Shown here: positions 30,395-41,700 of the stretch, piece by piece
How positions within the stretch are numbered: the first letter of the stretch is position 1
Layout of the letters: every line of letters starts with the position of its first letter
Origin: Caulochytrium protostelioides
Taxonomy: Eukaryota; Chytridiomycota; Caulochytriomycetes; Caulochytriales; Caulochytriaceae
Assembly: GCA_003615045.1 (NCBI GenBank)
Contig: ML014147.1
Span: forward strand, 1 to 64,000
Length of the DNA: 64,000 bases
Reading direction: 5' to 3'
Notes under the pieces: model-generated
Databases searched by the model: none
Seen by the model: the letters and a program-made list of their open reading frames with translations, nothing else
Told to the model about the DNA's origin: nothing
Position numbers and translations under genes: made by a program

Positions 30395-33289
30395 AGGAGT
30401 TGTTGTCGTGGTGGTCGTTGTCATCGTCGTCGGTGTCGTAGTCGTCGTCGACGCGGTGGTGACGGCGGTCGTCGTTGTAGGCGGCATTGTTGAGGTTGTG
30501 GAGGTGGTCATCGGTTTCGCGGTCGCTACCGTTGGCGCCGTCACCACCGTGATGAGACCGGTGTCAGGCCATTGTTCAGTGCAGTCACAGATCTCGACAT
30601 CACTGGCAACAGATGCAGGCACCAGCGGAAAGTAAGGCTCCAAAGGCCGACACTGCTGGTTGATACTGACCAGTCGCTGGAATAAATCACGGTCGACTGC
30701 GCGGTCTACTACGCGGTTGTAGTCCCAGAGGCGCACCCATCCACCGCCCGATAGAACCAAGGAGGTGAGCGACCCAGAAAGACCATTCTGAAGGTGATTG
30801 TTGTAGGTAGATGTCAGATTGTAGCCGGTTTCGACATCTTGGCTTAAATTAGGATCGCCGTATTGCCGCATCGCTTGGCTGACGTTATCAAAGTCGGTGC
30901 CTGCTCGGTATAAAGGATTCTTGGGGTTCCATACGGAAACAGGGCCCCATGGGTTGTTGCTTCCTCCATTCGCATCAACCGTGATAGTCAGGAAAACTTG
31001 GTTCTTGATCAACAGACGCGCGGTATCCAGCACCTCTCGTTGATAGGCAGGGTGCAGAGCAATCTTGTCACCGGTCGACCGGAACCACTGCTGTGAGTTG
31101 GGCGATATAAACTCAGGCATCCACGACAATCGACCAGCGAGCATCACCTTAGGACCCACCCACGCCGGCTCAACAAGGGACGAGCTCGAGCACGTCGTCC
31201 AAGGCAAAATCGATGTGCCGTTTTGGAAGTCCATGCGTGTCATCATGGCACACATGGAACTGTCCGGCGTCTGTGCGCTGTTGCGGTTGGCAGGCCAGTA
31301 CGGCAGGTCGCTATCTTCGTTTGTGATGGCCACTATGTTTTTCGCCGCACCAGCGCGCCAGCGAAACGTACATAAGTTTGACGACTCGGTGACGCACTGT
31401 TGGAGGAAGCCGTATTTCGTGTTCATGGGGTTGGGACTGAGGGAGATGCGAATCGCTTCCAGCATGGACTCTTGACCGTTCCTTTCGACTTTGAAAATCT
31501 GGGCGAGTGTCGCATTGAAGGTGGCCTCGTTGTTCGTTGGTGCCATGCGAAGGGCGGGAGGACCACCGATTACCACAATGGATACGCGCGCATCCTGTCC
31601 TGCGACAGCAATGGCAGAAAAAATGGATTGATGCGCCTTATCAAATGCAACTTGGGCATTGACATTCGCGCCGTGGGATGTATCAATCAAGAAAAGGTAG
31701 TCGACCATCATGCTTCCCACGCCGTTGCATTCGATCAGTTGCGAATTCCAAGTCTTACTCGACGTGCTCGGCGTCGTGACCTCGGCGGGGCATGCTCCGC
31801 AGTCCCTTGAGAAACCATAGACGGGCAGGGATGCCGGAGCTTTTTCTGGCATAGCTGCAGCTTTATATAGGACCATTGGCACGACGACACGGTCAAGAGC
31901 GCAGTCGCACGGGTTGCCCGATCTATCCCGCGTCGGAAAGGCGATGTCGGTATCCCACGAAGCGAGCAGGCAAGCCTGGCTGCCCTCGGCCAGCGTCTTG
32001 CCCAATGTGGGCTGCTTTTCGGTCGTCCCGAGCCACTGGTCGATGTCGAGGACACGCATGTATCCGCCGCCGCCGAGAACAAGCGCTTGTAATGAGTTGG
32101 AGAGCTTGGCCAAGACCAGTTTGTTGTATGTCGCTAGCCTGTCGAAGCCGGCCAGACTGGCGTTGTGCACGTTCAGCGCGGGGTGTCCAAACTGCCATAC
32201 AGCCGTTGTCACATTGTCTGCCGCTGACGCCGGGTCATATATCGGATTGGCATCGTTCCAGCTGGCCACAGGCCCATCCGAGCCGATTCCCCCCGCCGGT
32301 CGCATAAAGAGGGAGACGAATGCATTGGCGCGGAGCACATAGCGGGCCGTGAGCAGGACTTCTTCCTGGGCAGCCGGGTGAAGATAGGCGGGGCCACCGT
32401 CCTTACGGACCATCCGCATGACCCGATTCGAGATGGTTCCCGAATCCAGGGCTTGCACGAGGGCGCGAGGGCCTACCCATGACGGCTCGATGGCTGAGCT
32501 GCTGGCACACTTGTACACCATGGTCTGGGAATCAAACGATTGATCGGTGGCCGTCGAGCACAGCTGGTTTTCCTTTACAGCTTGGGCTGCTGTCCGCATG
32601 CCCACATTGGCGGGCACATCACTGTCCTCGTCCGTGAAGATGAAGATGTTCTTTTTGGCTTTAGGGCGCCAAGCGAATTCGCATGGGCTCACAGTGTCCA
32701 GACAAGCCCGCCGGAACCCATAGGAAGCCCACATCGGTTGATCCGTGAGCGCGATGCGAATGGCTTCGAGCGTTGCCTCCTGGCCTGGTCGCGCATTGGC
32801 CGGGTCCATGACATACTTGACGGCCGCCATAAAGGCGGCGGTGTTGTTTGTTGGCGCTAGGATCAGATCGGGCAAACCGCCGACAGCGACCACAGCGTAG
32901 CGGAGATCTTGCGCTGGCGACACGGGTGTGGCCATGCCGATCGAGGAGAAGGCTGCAAGAATGTTCTCGCCGTATTTGGACATGCCACTCGAACCATCAA
33001 TGATGAAGAGATAGTCCATCGGCGAGGCCTGGATGGTCGAATTGGTGCCACATGTCATGAGCGTGGAGCCCAGGTCATTTTTTGTCAAGGGCGAGCGGTC
33101 TTGGTCAAAGGAAACTGTGTCCATTTGCCAGTTCGGGCAGAACCCACATTGCGGCGACATGGTATAAAGGGGCTGCAGAGCAGCCGATTCACTGAAATCG
33201 CGAAGGAGTTGGACGGCGCCCAGAGCGAGGTGGGGCGCCCCGGCCAGTCCCATGAGGGCGGCGAAGCCCCAGGACCGGAGGAGATGCAT
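28783..33289 (-). CDS. Large vWA-mucin type membrane protein (two tandem vWA-like units, Thr-rich stalk, TM, short tail); contains assembly gap
   Basis: It starts with a signal peptide (MHLLRSWGFAALMGLAGAP). Two tandem ~430-residue units follow. Each begins with a CGxC pair, then an N-terminal vWA strand (DYLFIIDGSSGM and DYLFLIDTSHGA), repeated TNN-F-A motifs (APTNNTAAFMAAV and APTNNEATFNATL), NIFIFTDEDSDVP / NIVAITNEDSDLP, and a closing LVLGGGGYMRVLD / LVLSGGGWVRLWD with a CDC pair. A stalk of about 370+ mostly Thr residues comes next, interrupted by ten N bases (29516-29525). After the gap the frame continues to a hydrophobic helix (GGAVGGVAVLGAAVSAAMLV), basic stop-transfer RAKRI and a ~50-residue acidic tail with an NPLY motif. 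A cell-surface adhesin or sensor is inferred; no named family is claimed. Confidence 0.85.
29300..29455. repeat. (GTC/GTT)n trinucleotide tract encoding poly-Thr on the minus strand
   Basis: Continuous GTC/GTT triplets, pure GTC for about 45 bases near 29394-29438. On the minus strand these are ACG/ACA/ACN Thr codons of the mucin stalk. Such tracts are length-unstable and hard to assemble, in line with the adjacent N gap. Confidence 0.9.
29516..29525. other. Assembly gap (10 N) inside the mucin stalk
   Basis: Ten N bases interrupt the Thr-rich repeat. The frame entering the gap from the N-terminal side and the frame leaving it differ unless the true missing length is 2 modulo 3. Confidence 0.95.
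29745..29815. repeat. (GTC)n tract in the mucin stalk
   Basis: About 60 bases of GTC triplets coding Thr on the minus strand. A similar GTGGTC-rich tract lies at about 30210-30440. Confidence 0.85.
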
Positions 33290-33842
33290 ACTGTGTATTG
33301 AAAAGAAGGTTATTAGGGGTATAGGAAAAAAAGCTTGGTGAACGACGGTTTAGCAACCTTTTAGAGCCATTCGAGGCTATCTCGTTGTCTGATACCATTG
33401 AGTTCATCTGATTGTCGCTCCCCTGTTCAACCACTTTATGTACTGCGAGCGGCGTTTATGCTACCGCGAGCGAAGGAGATACCTCTCTACCGCCTAAAGG
33501 TGATTTTATTATTTCAGGATGGCGCCTAGACAACTAATTAACAAATCGCCTGCGAGATCAGTGAATTTTGCATACGGTGCCATCACCCTCCAATGACCTG
33601 ATCTAGAACGACAAATATGAGCTTCGTTTGTGGGATACCCTTTTTTTTGTACAAAAATGAGGTCTTCGTGCTCGCCATGTGAGATGGGGCCTGACGCTGT
33701 ATCCTGATTGAATCCGTGGAGTTCACAAAGGTGATCTCACTGATTGATTTAGTGATAGACCCCATCGCCTCATGTGCCAGTTCGATGGTGATGGTCGCCA
33801 GGGAAGATGCTGGCATCCCATCCAAGGGGGCTGCTGGAAGAA
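33290..33842. other. A+T-richer intergenic region
   Basis: 5' flank of the mucin gene and 3' flank of the coiled-coil gene. No coding signal. Confidence 0.5.
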
Positions 33843-35489
33843 TCAGAGACCCAAACGCCATGATGGCACCGCCCGTTGGGTAATGAAATGGGCCGCGGGC
33901 CCATCCCTGGCGCCCCAAGCCGCAGAGCGCGTTGGCGCCACGCCGATCCCCAATCGGCCCATCGTCGACCCATTGGGCGCGTTCGGGTCCCATTTCGGCA
34001 TGGCGCGGATGCCCTGGCGGCTCTCCTGCGCCCAGCACCCTCGGCCGCGAAGCATCCAGGCGACCGTAGGTGCCGCTAAGCTCTCTGACGCGCTGCTCGG
34101 ACCCGGGTCCGTGTCGATACCAGTCTCCGTCCCCTCCGCCTCACAATCGACGTGGCGCCGTGTCACGGTACTCGCTGTGCGGATATGCAGTCGTACGCGC
34201 GCTCGCGACGCCGCGCGCTCGCGCCGGCGAGCGTGCTGCTCGGCCTGGGCCGCCTCACGCTCGGCCAGCGCGCTCTCGGTGACTCGGCGCAGAGCGGCAC
34301 GCGCCGACACCGCGGCCAGCGCCGATGCGGCGCGCTCCCGGATGGCCGCGGCCGCAGCCACAGCCTGTCTCGCGGCCATCGTTTCCGCCGCGTCGTCCTT
34401 GACATCCGTTGCGTCTGCCGGATGCGAGCTGCATCGGGCACGGGTTGCGCGACGCTGGCGCCGCGCCTCAGCCTGCTGCCGTGCTTCGGCCTGCTGTCGT
34501 GCCTCGGCCGCCGCCCGCGACTCGGCGAGCGCAGTCGCACGTTCGCGCCGCCAGACTTCGAGCCGGGATCGGTCCTCGGAGCGGCGCGCTTCCTCCGCGG
34601 CCTTCTTGCGGGCCAAGGCCGCGGCCTCCGCCGCCTCGGCCGCCGCGTCTCGTTCAGGCTCGTCCGCGAGCGCTGAAGCGGAGCTCTGACGTATGCGGCG
34701 TGACCGACTCGCCTCCCATTGTTCTACACTGCCCGCCTCCGCAGCGGAGGCCGCCGTAACGGGTCGCGACGCCACATGCCAGCCGGGCGACTGAAGGGAC
34801 GCCAACAGCCGCGTGATATCCCGTTCTAACGCCACAGCTGCGGTCGCCAGACGGGCACTGGCGTCGTGTTGCGCCGCAAGAAAAGCGACGTGTTTGTCGT
34901 TGATTTGTGCGGCCTGAGCGGCGGCGGCGGCGGGCGCGATAGCTCCCCTGTCCGCCGGCGCGTCCTGAGGACCACATTGCAACTGCGATTCGCGTTGCAA
35001 TGAGGCGAGTCGGACGACATCAGCACGCAGCCGATGGGCTGCCGTATGGGCCTGGCGGCACTGCGCGAGGCTCTCGGCGTGCTCTGCATCCCACAGCGAC
35101 AGTTGCTCACGCGGCCACCATCCAGCGGCAACGCCTTTCGTAGCGTGCTGTGCCAACTCTTTGGTCAGGTCACCGGCACTAATGCCATCATGCAGCGGCA
35201 AGAATTCATACCATTCAGGAGAGCATGCCAAGCAACGGTGAGTCACCGTACCGCACAGCATATATTCCCAACGGGTCACGCAAAAAAAGGAAAAAGAACG
35301 TTTATCATGGCAGAAACCCTTTGTCTTTCTGGCATGTCGCCATGAGCGGAGATCGGCTTACCGAACGATGTCGCGACGGATCTGCGCTAGCTGCGTTTTC
35401 GCAACAGCATCGATGCCCTTCGGCCCGCCCCGCACGCGGGTGATGCCGTTCTTCGGATCGCTCAACGCCAGTGCACCACTCACGTTCAT
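33843..35489 (-). CDS. Arg/Ala/Glu-rich coiled-coil protein, two exons (proposed)
   Basis: Exon 1 (35489..35362) starts MNVSGALALSDPKNG and ends before donor GTAAGC. Exon 2 is proposed to begin at 35178 after a TTAG acceptor in matching phase, giving 487 aa. The early part contains AKTQLAQIRRDIVR and AGWWPREQLSLWDAEHAES. The middle (about residues 180-370) is a long heptad-like helix rich in Ala, Arg and Glu (ARKKAAEEARRSEDRSRLEV; EARQQAEARQQAEARR). The C-terminal 60 residues look less protein-like and could be extended or replaced by a missed exon. Related composition is found in centrosomal and ciliary CCDC proteins, but no specific family is recognised. The acceptor choice is an inference. 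Confidence 0.6.
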
Positions 35490-36322
35490 CGTGGCCAGTG
35501 TATCTACGTGGCGCGAGAACCTCCGGCAGGTAGACGGTATTCCGTACAAGAAGAGATGGCGAGCTGCGCAACGGGCCCGAGCGTTGATGGGTGTGAGTTC
35601 TGTGAGGCGCTGGGTAGAGTGGACGGCGCAGGCGCAGGCCGCGTCGCGGAGATCATGCGAGGACGAGGCCCAAGGGACGAGGCATGGTGAGCAAGTCGAG
35701 GCCCGCGCAGTAGCGGAACGGTCTCAACGCTATTGCGGCAGCTCGATCGCTCGATGGCGCATCGCAGCGCGGTCAACGGACGCGGCAAGCAGCACAAGCA
35801 AACGAGGAACCCTGTCGTCTCGTCATCGCCTAAAGCCGCCGACAGCGAGACAGGTATCCGTTGCTTGCGACGTCGATCGCACATAGACAGCAGACACCGA
35901 GGGGTGGCACCAACCGTCGGCTCGAGCGGACCGTTGGTGATCCGCTCTCGGACGACGTGAAGCGGACGCTCCCCGCCTGCCCCCCTTCCGTGGCATGTTC
36001 CGACCCGGCATCGCCCTGCTCAAGACCAGCGACCATTTTCTACCTCCGCGCTACCGATGTTTCTGCTGCCGAGTCATTGCCCCATCCCCGCTGCTGACCC
36101 GCGAGCGGGTGCGCCCTGATTGACGCGGGGCGGATCCTTCTACACATGCCTTTCATGGACCGACTGGACCTCGATAACCCCTATTGCCCGCATTTAGCAG
36201 AGCATGGCATTTCAGCTAGTTGTGTACAACCATATGATCATGCTTTCGCAGAATTTTCACCATGGTCGTTGCGGATGGAGCATATCTTTCATATTATCAG
36301 TCCTTTTTAGAATGGTGATAAT
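35490..36322. other. Intergenic region between coiled-coil gene and dehydrogenase gene
   Basis: 5' flank of the coiled-coil gene and 3' flank of the dehydrogenase. The last ~170 bases are A+T-rich. Short overlapping frames without motifs; nothing supported. Confidence 0.45.
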
Positions 36323-37648
36323 TCAAGCAGTGTCCCAGTTCCCCTTGTACAGCTCGGGCGTGCCGGCGGCGCGCGGCTGACTGAATTTGGTCTCGATGAA
36401 GCACTTCAGGAAGTGCATCTTGTGGTTGGTGAAGGCGGCGTACGCTTTGGGAAGGTCCTCCAGGGTGATGCGGTGCGTCAGAATCAGCGTCGGGTCAACG
36501 GTGCCGTCCCGGATGTACTCGAGCAGCTTCTTCCAGTACTTCTGGACGGGGGCCTGACCACAGCCGATCAGGCGGATGGCCTTCATCATGACGAGGCCGA
36601 TGGGGAAGTGGTTCGAGTAGGCGGCCATGTCCTGGATCAAGCCAAGCGTGCCCATCTTGCGCAAGCACTTCATCTCGATCTCGACGATCTCGGGGGTGTC
36701 GGTCTCCAGGCCAACCGCGCGCTCGATCTTGTGCAGCATGCCCATGGCGAACCGGCCGCCCGTGCAGTCGATCGCGCGGTCCAGGCCGTTCGGCACCTGC
36801 TCGCGGACATAGGCCACGATGTCCTTGTGGTCTTTGTAGTTGATCGTCTCGGCGCCGAGTTTCGCAGCGAGGGCGAGGCGGTCGGGCTCGCCATCCACGC
36901 AGATCAGGCGGTCGACCTTAATCACGTTCTTGAGCCACTGGCAGGCCATGAGGCCGATCGGGCCCGCGCCCCAGACGCCGACGGTCTCGCCGGCCTGGCA
37001 GCCCGTGTCGATGACGGCATGGTAGGAGGTGCACACGATGTCCGACAGGTACAGCGCCTTCTCGTCAGGCACGTCGTCAGGCACCGGCAGCAGGTTGGTG
37101 TTGGCGAAGGGGACGCGGATCCACTCAGCCTGGCCGCCGCTGAAAGGACCCACGAAGCCCGAATAGCCGAAAATGGCAGAAGTGTGCGAGCCGTAGAGCT
37201 CGCCCTGCACGGTGCTTGGGTTCGTGTTGTTGCAGTGCGTGGTGAGGCCCTCCTTGCAGTATCGGCAGGTCCCGCACGCGATGCTGAAGCTCACGACGAC
37301 GCGCTGGCCGGGTTTGAGATCGCTGCGGACATCAGGACCGACCGACTCCACGATACCGCAGGCCTCATGTCCTAATATGTCCCCGCTGGTCATCTGTGGG
37401 ATCTCGCCCTTGAAGATGTGGCTGTCGGAGCCGCACAGCGTGCTCCCGGTGATGCGGACAATCGCATCCTGCGGATCGGTCACGTCGGGGACTTGGGCGT
37501 CAATGACTTCGACCTTCTCCTTCCCCCGCCACACGCAGGCCCGCTGCGTCAACCCAGGCCGGGTCTTGATGTCTTTCTCCTTGGTCAGGGTGACCGGTTC
37601 GTCGCCCATGGCCTTCTGGGCCATGTTGGCAGCAGCGTTCATTGCCAT
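36323..37648 (-). CDS. Zinc-dependent medium-chain alcohol/formaldehyde dehydrogenase-type oxidoreductase
   Basis: 441 aa from the ATG at 37648; a TTG codon upstream in frame was not used. The catalytic zinc region is GSTLCGSDSHIFKGE with GHEACGIVESVG. The structural zinc loop is CGTCRYCKEGLTTHC (four Cys). The Rossmann motif GVWGAGPIGLMACQWL is followed by ICVDGEPDRLALAAKLGAE, an acidic residue at the end of beta-2 that favours NAD(H). Overall it is like glutathione-independent formaldehyde dehydrogenase or related FDH-like MDR enzymes, with an N-terminal extension of about 35 residues. A cytosolic aldehyde/alcohol oxidoreductase is expected; the exact substrate cannot be read. A TATATAAA box lies 240 bp upstream. 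Confidence 0.92.
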   Translation of the reverse strand: MAMNAAANMAQKAMGDEPVTLTKEKDIKTRPGLTQRACVWRGKEKVEVIDAQVPDVTDPQDAIVRITGSTLCGSDSHIFKGEIPQMTSGDILGHEACGIVESVGPDVRSDLKPGQRVVVSFSIACGTCRYCKEGLTTHCNNTNPSTVQGELYGSHTSAIFGYSGFVGPFSGGQAEWIRVPFANTNLLPVPDDVPDEKALYLSDIVCTSYHAVIDTGCQAGETVGVWGAGPIGLMACQWLKNVIKVDRLICVDGEPDRLALAAKLGAETINYKDHKDIVAYVREQVPNGLDRAIDCTGGRFAMGMLHKIERAVGLETDTPEIVEIEMKCLRKMGTLGLIQDMAAYSNHFPIGLVMMKAIRLIGCGQAPVQKYWKKLLEYIRDGTVDPTLILTHRITLEDLPKAYAAFTNHKMHFLKCFIETKFSQPRAAGTPELYKGNWDTA

Positions 37649-37886
37649 AGCGAGTTGCAAAGACAGATGCGCCGGTCGGAAGAATCAGAGAACAACGAGA
37701 AAGAAAAGAAAAAGGCGTCAAAGAAAGCGCTAAACCAAAGGGTGAGAAATGACGGAGAGAGAGGCTTGGCCAGCGAACACTTCCCGAATGCACGATCCGC
37801 CGTCCGATGTGATCGTACCACGGCCGCTTGTACCACCATCGAGAAACCGCGTCAGCCGAACACGTCGGAGAGCCTCGTCCTCGCGC

Positions 37887-37894
37887 TTTATATA
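37887..37894 (-). promoter_or_regulatory. TATA box (TATATAAA) of the dehydrogenase gene
   Basis: Minus-strand CGTCTATATAAAGCGC, 239 bp upstream of the ATG at 37648. This predicts a start site near 37860 and a 5' UTR of about 210 bases. Confidence 0.65.
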
Positions 37895-38771
37895 GACGCG
37901 GCCATGACCATCCGGCTGGGCCGATCATCCTTCGATGGGATGCGGCTTTGCGGGGTGTCCCGACCACGCGACGTCACTGGGCCGACGGCATCGTGCCGGT
38001 CCCTGACGTCATCCCACTCGACGGGCCCACCAATCGGTCCACGACTGACCGGCGAGCGACGTGGTGCGTGACGTCACGCGCCATCTCCGTATCCATCGCC
38101 GTCCGGAGAACTATCCCGACCGATCTTATCTCAGCTCGTAGTTGGAGTAGGGGTGGGGGCGCAGGGTCCACCCCAAAAGGCGGTGCAAGGCCTGGCGGTC
38201 GGGGCTGGGTCGTCGTCGGTCATCCGCGATGCTTTCTATCGCTTTCGAGACGATCAAGGCCTTCGCAGGCTCGACCCGTCCGACGGCGGCGACCGTGATG
38301 CCGCGTCCCTCCGTCGGTCCGGTAAGGCGATGTGGTCTGCCCGCGTGTCCGATAAGGACCGGTCGGCACGGTCTGCCAGGCGATGGCGACTCTCCCCCTG
38401 GCGTGATCCGCGTGTTGTGGATCGGTCGTGTCGCAGCAACCGGTGATCACGCATCGGCGGCCGTACCCTCGATTTGCTCTGCGGCCGGCCACAGGTGTGG
38501 CCGCGCAGCGGGTCCAAGTAGATCGCCGCATGATCGTGGGTTGTTGGGCCCAACCCTCATGCATTACCCGGGGCCATGGCCTGCACTCCCCGGTGGTGGC
38601 GACCGTCGCAGCCCCACGACATCCGGTAACCGAGGCGACTGCTTTCCTCTTTCCCCACCGGTTCGAGCCACCTTCATTCAGGGGCGTCATGCGCGTAAGA
38701 CGGACCACATATCCGTACAGATCACAAGCAGTCAATGCGATGCTGACATACACAATACACAAGGGGGTCCA
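37895..38771. other. Intergenic region, no supported gene
   Basis: Promoter of the dehydrogenase gene and 3' flank of the C2H2 gene. GC-rich with many GACG/CGGTC motifs; no coding signal. Confidence 0.45.
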
Positions 38772-41700
38772 TCAATCATCACGGACCGAACGGCTGGTGC
38801 TGCCCGCCGCCTTCTTGGGAACGGACGGAGCCGCAGAAAACGGCACAGAGGTCGCCGGGTACGCCGATGTCGCCGCAGCTGGTGTCGATGCCGCTGGGGT
38901 GGCAGCCGAGCTTGATAGGGGAACAGACGAGAACATCGTCGCTCTTGCGGCGGGCATCGACGTCGGTGTGGACGTCGCAGTTGATGTCGCCGCGGACGCA
39001 GACGTCGCGGCAGCCGCCGACGCGCTGCGTTGGGCTCGTGCCAGATCATCAAGCTGCAGCATGCTTGCGGCAGCAAGTAACTGGCTGGCGCCTGAATTCT
39101 GGGCTTCGTTCGGCGGGTACCGACCGGCGACTGGGGAATCGTGGATGCTCATCGACGAAGGGCCGCGACTCCCGTGGGAATGAGTTATGGGGTAGCCCGA
39201 AAACGAGCGCCCGGCGACGGGCGAGGGAGGGACCAAGTGACCATTCTGTGACGATGGATGTGCGTAGCCGTCATGCGAATGAGGCCGCGGCGGCGGATGC
39301 CCATGCAGATGCGACATCGGATCACGTATGCCGCCGTGATACGCAGGGCTCGAGTGGCCCGGATACGCATGCATGTGATGCGCATGCGGGTGCGCATACA
39401 GTGTTTGAGACGCGCCGAGCGCATGATTGTCACGATGCGGCGTGGCCTCCGGCGTCGGCATCTGCGTAAAGAGACGTCGCTGACTTGTATACGCAACGCC
39501 GCCTTCAGCCAAAGGTCGCCCGCCTGGCTGTGGCACATACGATGCAGGGAGCACGGATCCAGCTGAGGTCATCCCCAACGACGACGACGCGGTGGTCGCT
39601 GGCCGCTTGGCCATATAAGAGGGATGCGCCATGGGTGCCGGCGAATGATGACGGGAGACGGGGCCGCTGGCGCTGACAGAAACGCGCATGGGCGACGGGG
39701 GGCTCCCTGTGCCACTCGGCGTTTGAGAGCCATGGGCACTGACCGACACCGGGATCCCCGGCGTAGCGATGCCGGCCGAGGCATACGGCATCGTCGCTGA
39801 AGCGGCTGAATGCATCGCGGTCGAAACCATGGTAATAGGAGTCGCCACGCCCGTCGGTGTCGGTGACATCGGGGTAGGCGTCATCAGGCGCGTCTTTGAC
39901 GGCGTGATGATGCCAGCCGGGCGCAGCAGGGGAACTACCATTGACGACGCGGGGCGATACGAGAGCGCCGGAGGTCCGAGCGCATGTTGTCGGATCTTAG
40001 GAATCCGCGGGATGCGGAGACCGGTGGCCGGCGCTGCGTGACCGTTAGCCATGGCGCGCCCGCTACCCGGCGTCGATGGCGCGGTGGCCAGCGGGGCAGA
40101 TTGCGGACGAGAGGCGGAGTTGCTCCGCGAAACGGAGGCAGGAGCTGAAACTGTCCCACCCAAGAAGCCAGTCGCAGGAGAAACGGCAGGCGGCGTCGTC
40201 GACATGGGCGCGGTCGTAGTATCCACATGAAGACCTAAGCTGAAGCCGTGATTGATGCCACCGCGCCGAGAGCGACGCTGCTCCTGTGTCGCCACGGCCG
40301 ACAATTCGCCGCGAGCGAGATCAGCCTGGTGCGCTTTGGCGCGGCGAAACGCGGCACGGATTGCCTCTTCTTCGTCTTCATCGGCACCTTCATCGTCACT
40401 GTCGTCACTATCGTCACTGTCGTTGTCGTTATCCTCTTCAGCACGAGGATCATCCTCATCGCTGATATCATCGTCCTCATCGTCATCGAGAGAGAGGTCG
40501 CGTCCGAGGAGCCGTGCAGCTGCAAGGCCGGCCGTATCGAGCCCTGCTCGATAAGCCGTCATAACATCATCCGTGGGACCTTCCGCTTCATCAACCTCGA
40601 TGTCTTCATCGATGACCGCCGGGTCGCTCGATGCAGACGCCGATGCAGACGCCATGGCTGGACGTCCGGCATCGCTGGCGCGGGAGGCGCCACCAGCCCG
40701 CTTGCGGCGATGGCTATGCCCAATCCCGTCCGGAGAACGAACACGACGCGGTGTGGGCGGCGCACTGACCGCTTGACGGCCGCCATTGCGCGCGCTCTGC
40801 GTGGACCGCGTCGTCGGTGTCGGAGGCGTTGTGGCGATATCCATGCCAGCTGTTGAGCTGTTCGTATCGTTGATAATGATGCCGGCGCTAGCGGCTGCTA
40901 CGGCCGCAGCACGGGCCAGCCATTCGCCCGGAGACGGCGTCGCATTGGAGTTCGGATACATCGGGTACCCCGAATGACCATTGAGGTTGGCCATCCGTGC
41001 GGGCGTTGCCAGAGGACTGAGAGTCGGCGGCGGCGTGGTCGCGCCAATCGAGCCGCTAGCAGAGGGTGTGGTAGCGGCCGTAGCGGGTTCGCCTGTGCAA
41101 ATCCGAGCATGCCGTCGCAGGTTAGACAAGACACTGAAGGCACGGCCGCATCCCCCAGCACCTGGCCCTCGCGCTGTGCAGACGAACGGCTTCTCGCCTG
41201 TATGAACATAAAGATGACTCTGGAGACTGGAAGGCCGAGTGAAGCGCTTGGGACATTGCGGGCAAGGATATCGTCGCTTCGGAGAGGATGACGCAAAGCC
41301 GCCGTTGCTGCCACTGCCGCCAAAGTCGGGAGAGCCCGGTCGAGTAACGGGCGCTGATTTTGTCCCCATCCCTGCCAGTGATATCGACGTCATATCCGAT
41401 GCCATGGATGCTCCATGATTCGGCTGCTGGGATGGCTGCTGTGGTGGCTGTTGTAGCTGCTGCAATGGCTGATGCGACTGTGACGGCTGTAGCTGATGCA
41501 GTTGCTGCGGCTGCAGCCCATTGTGCTGCTGCTGCTGCGGGTGCATTTGCATATGAGGGTGTGAATGCGATGAAGTATGCGGATGCGACAACGAATGCGG
41601 ATGCTGCAGATGATGATGCATTGGATGCATTGGATGATGCGGGTGGTGGTGATGTTGCGACGGATGTGACATGAGGTGCGGCAGCGGTTGCGATGGAAGG

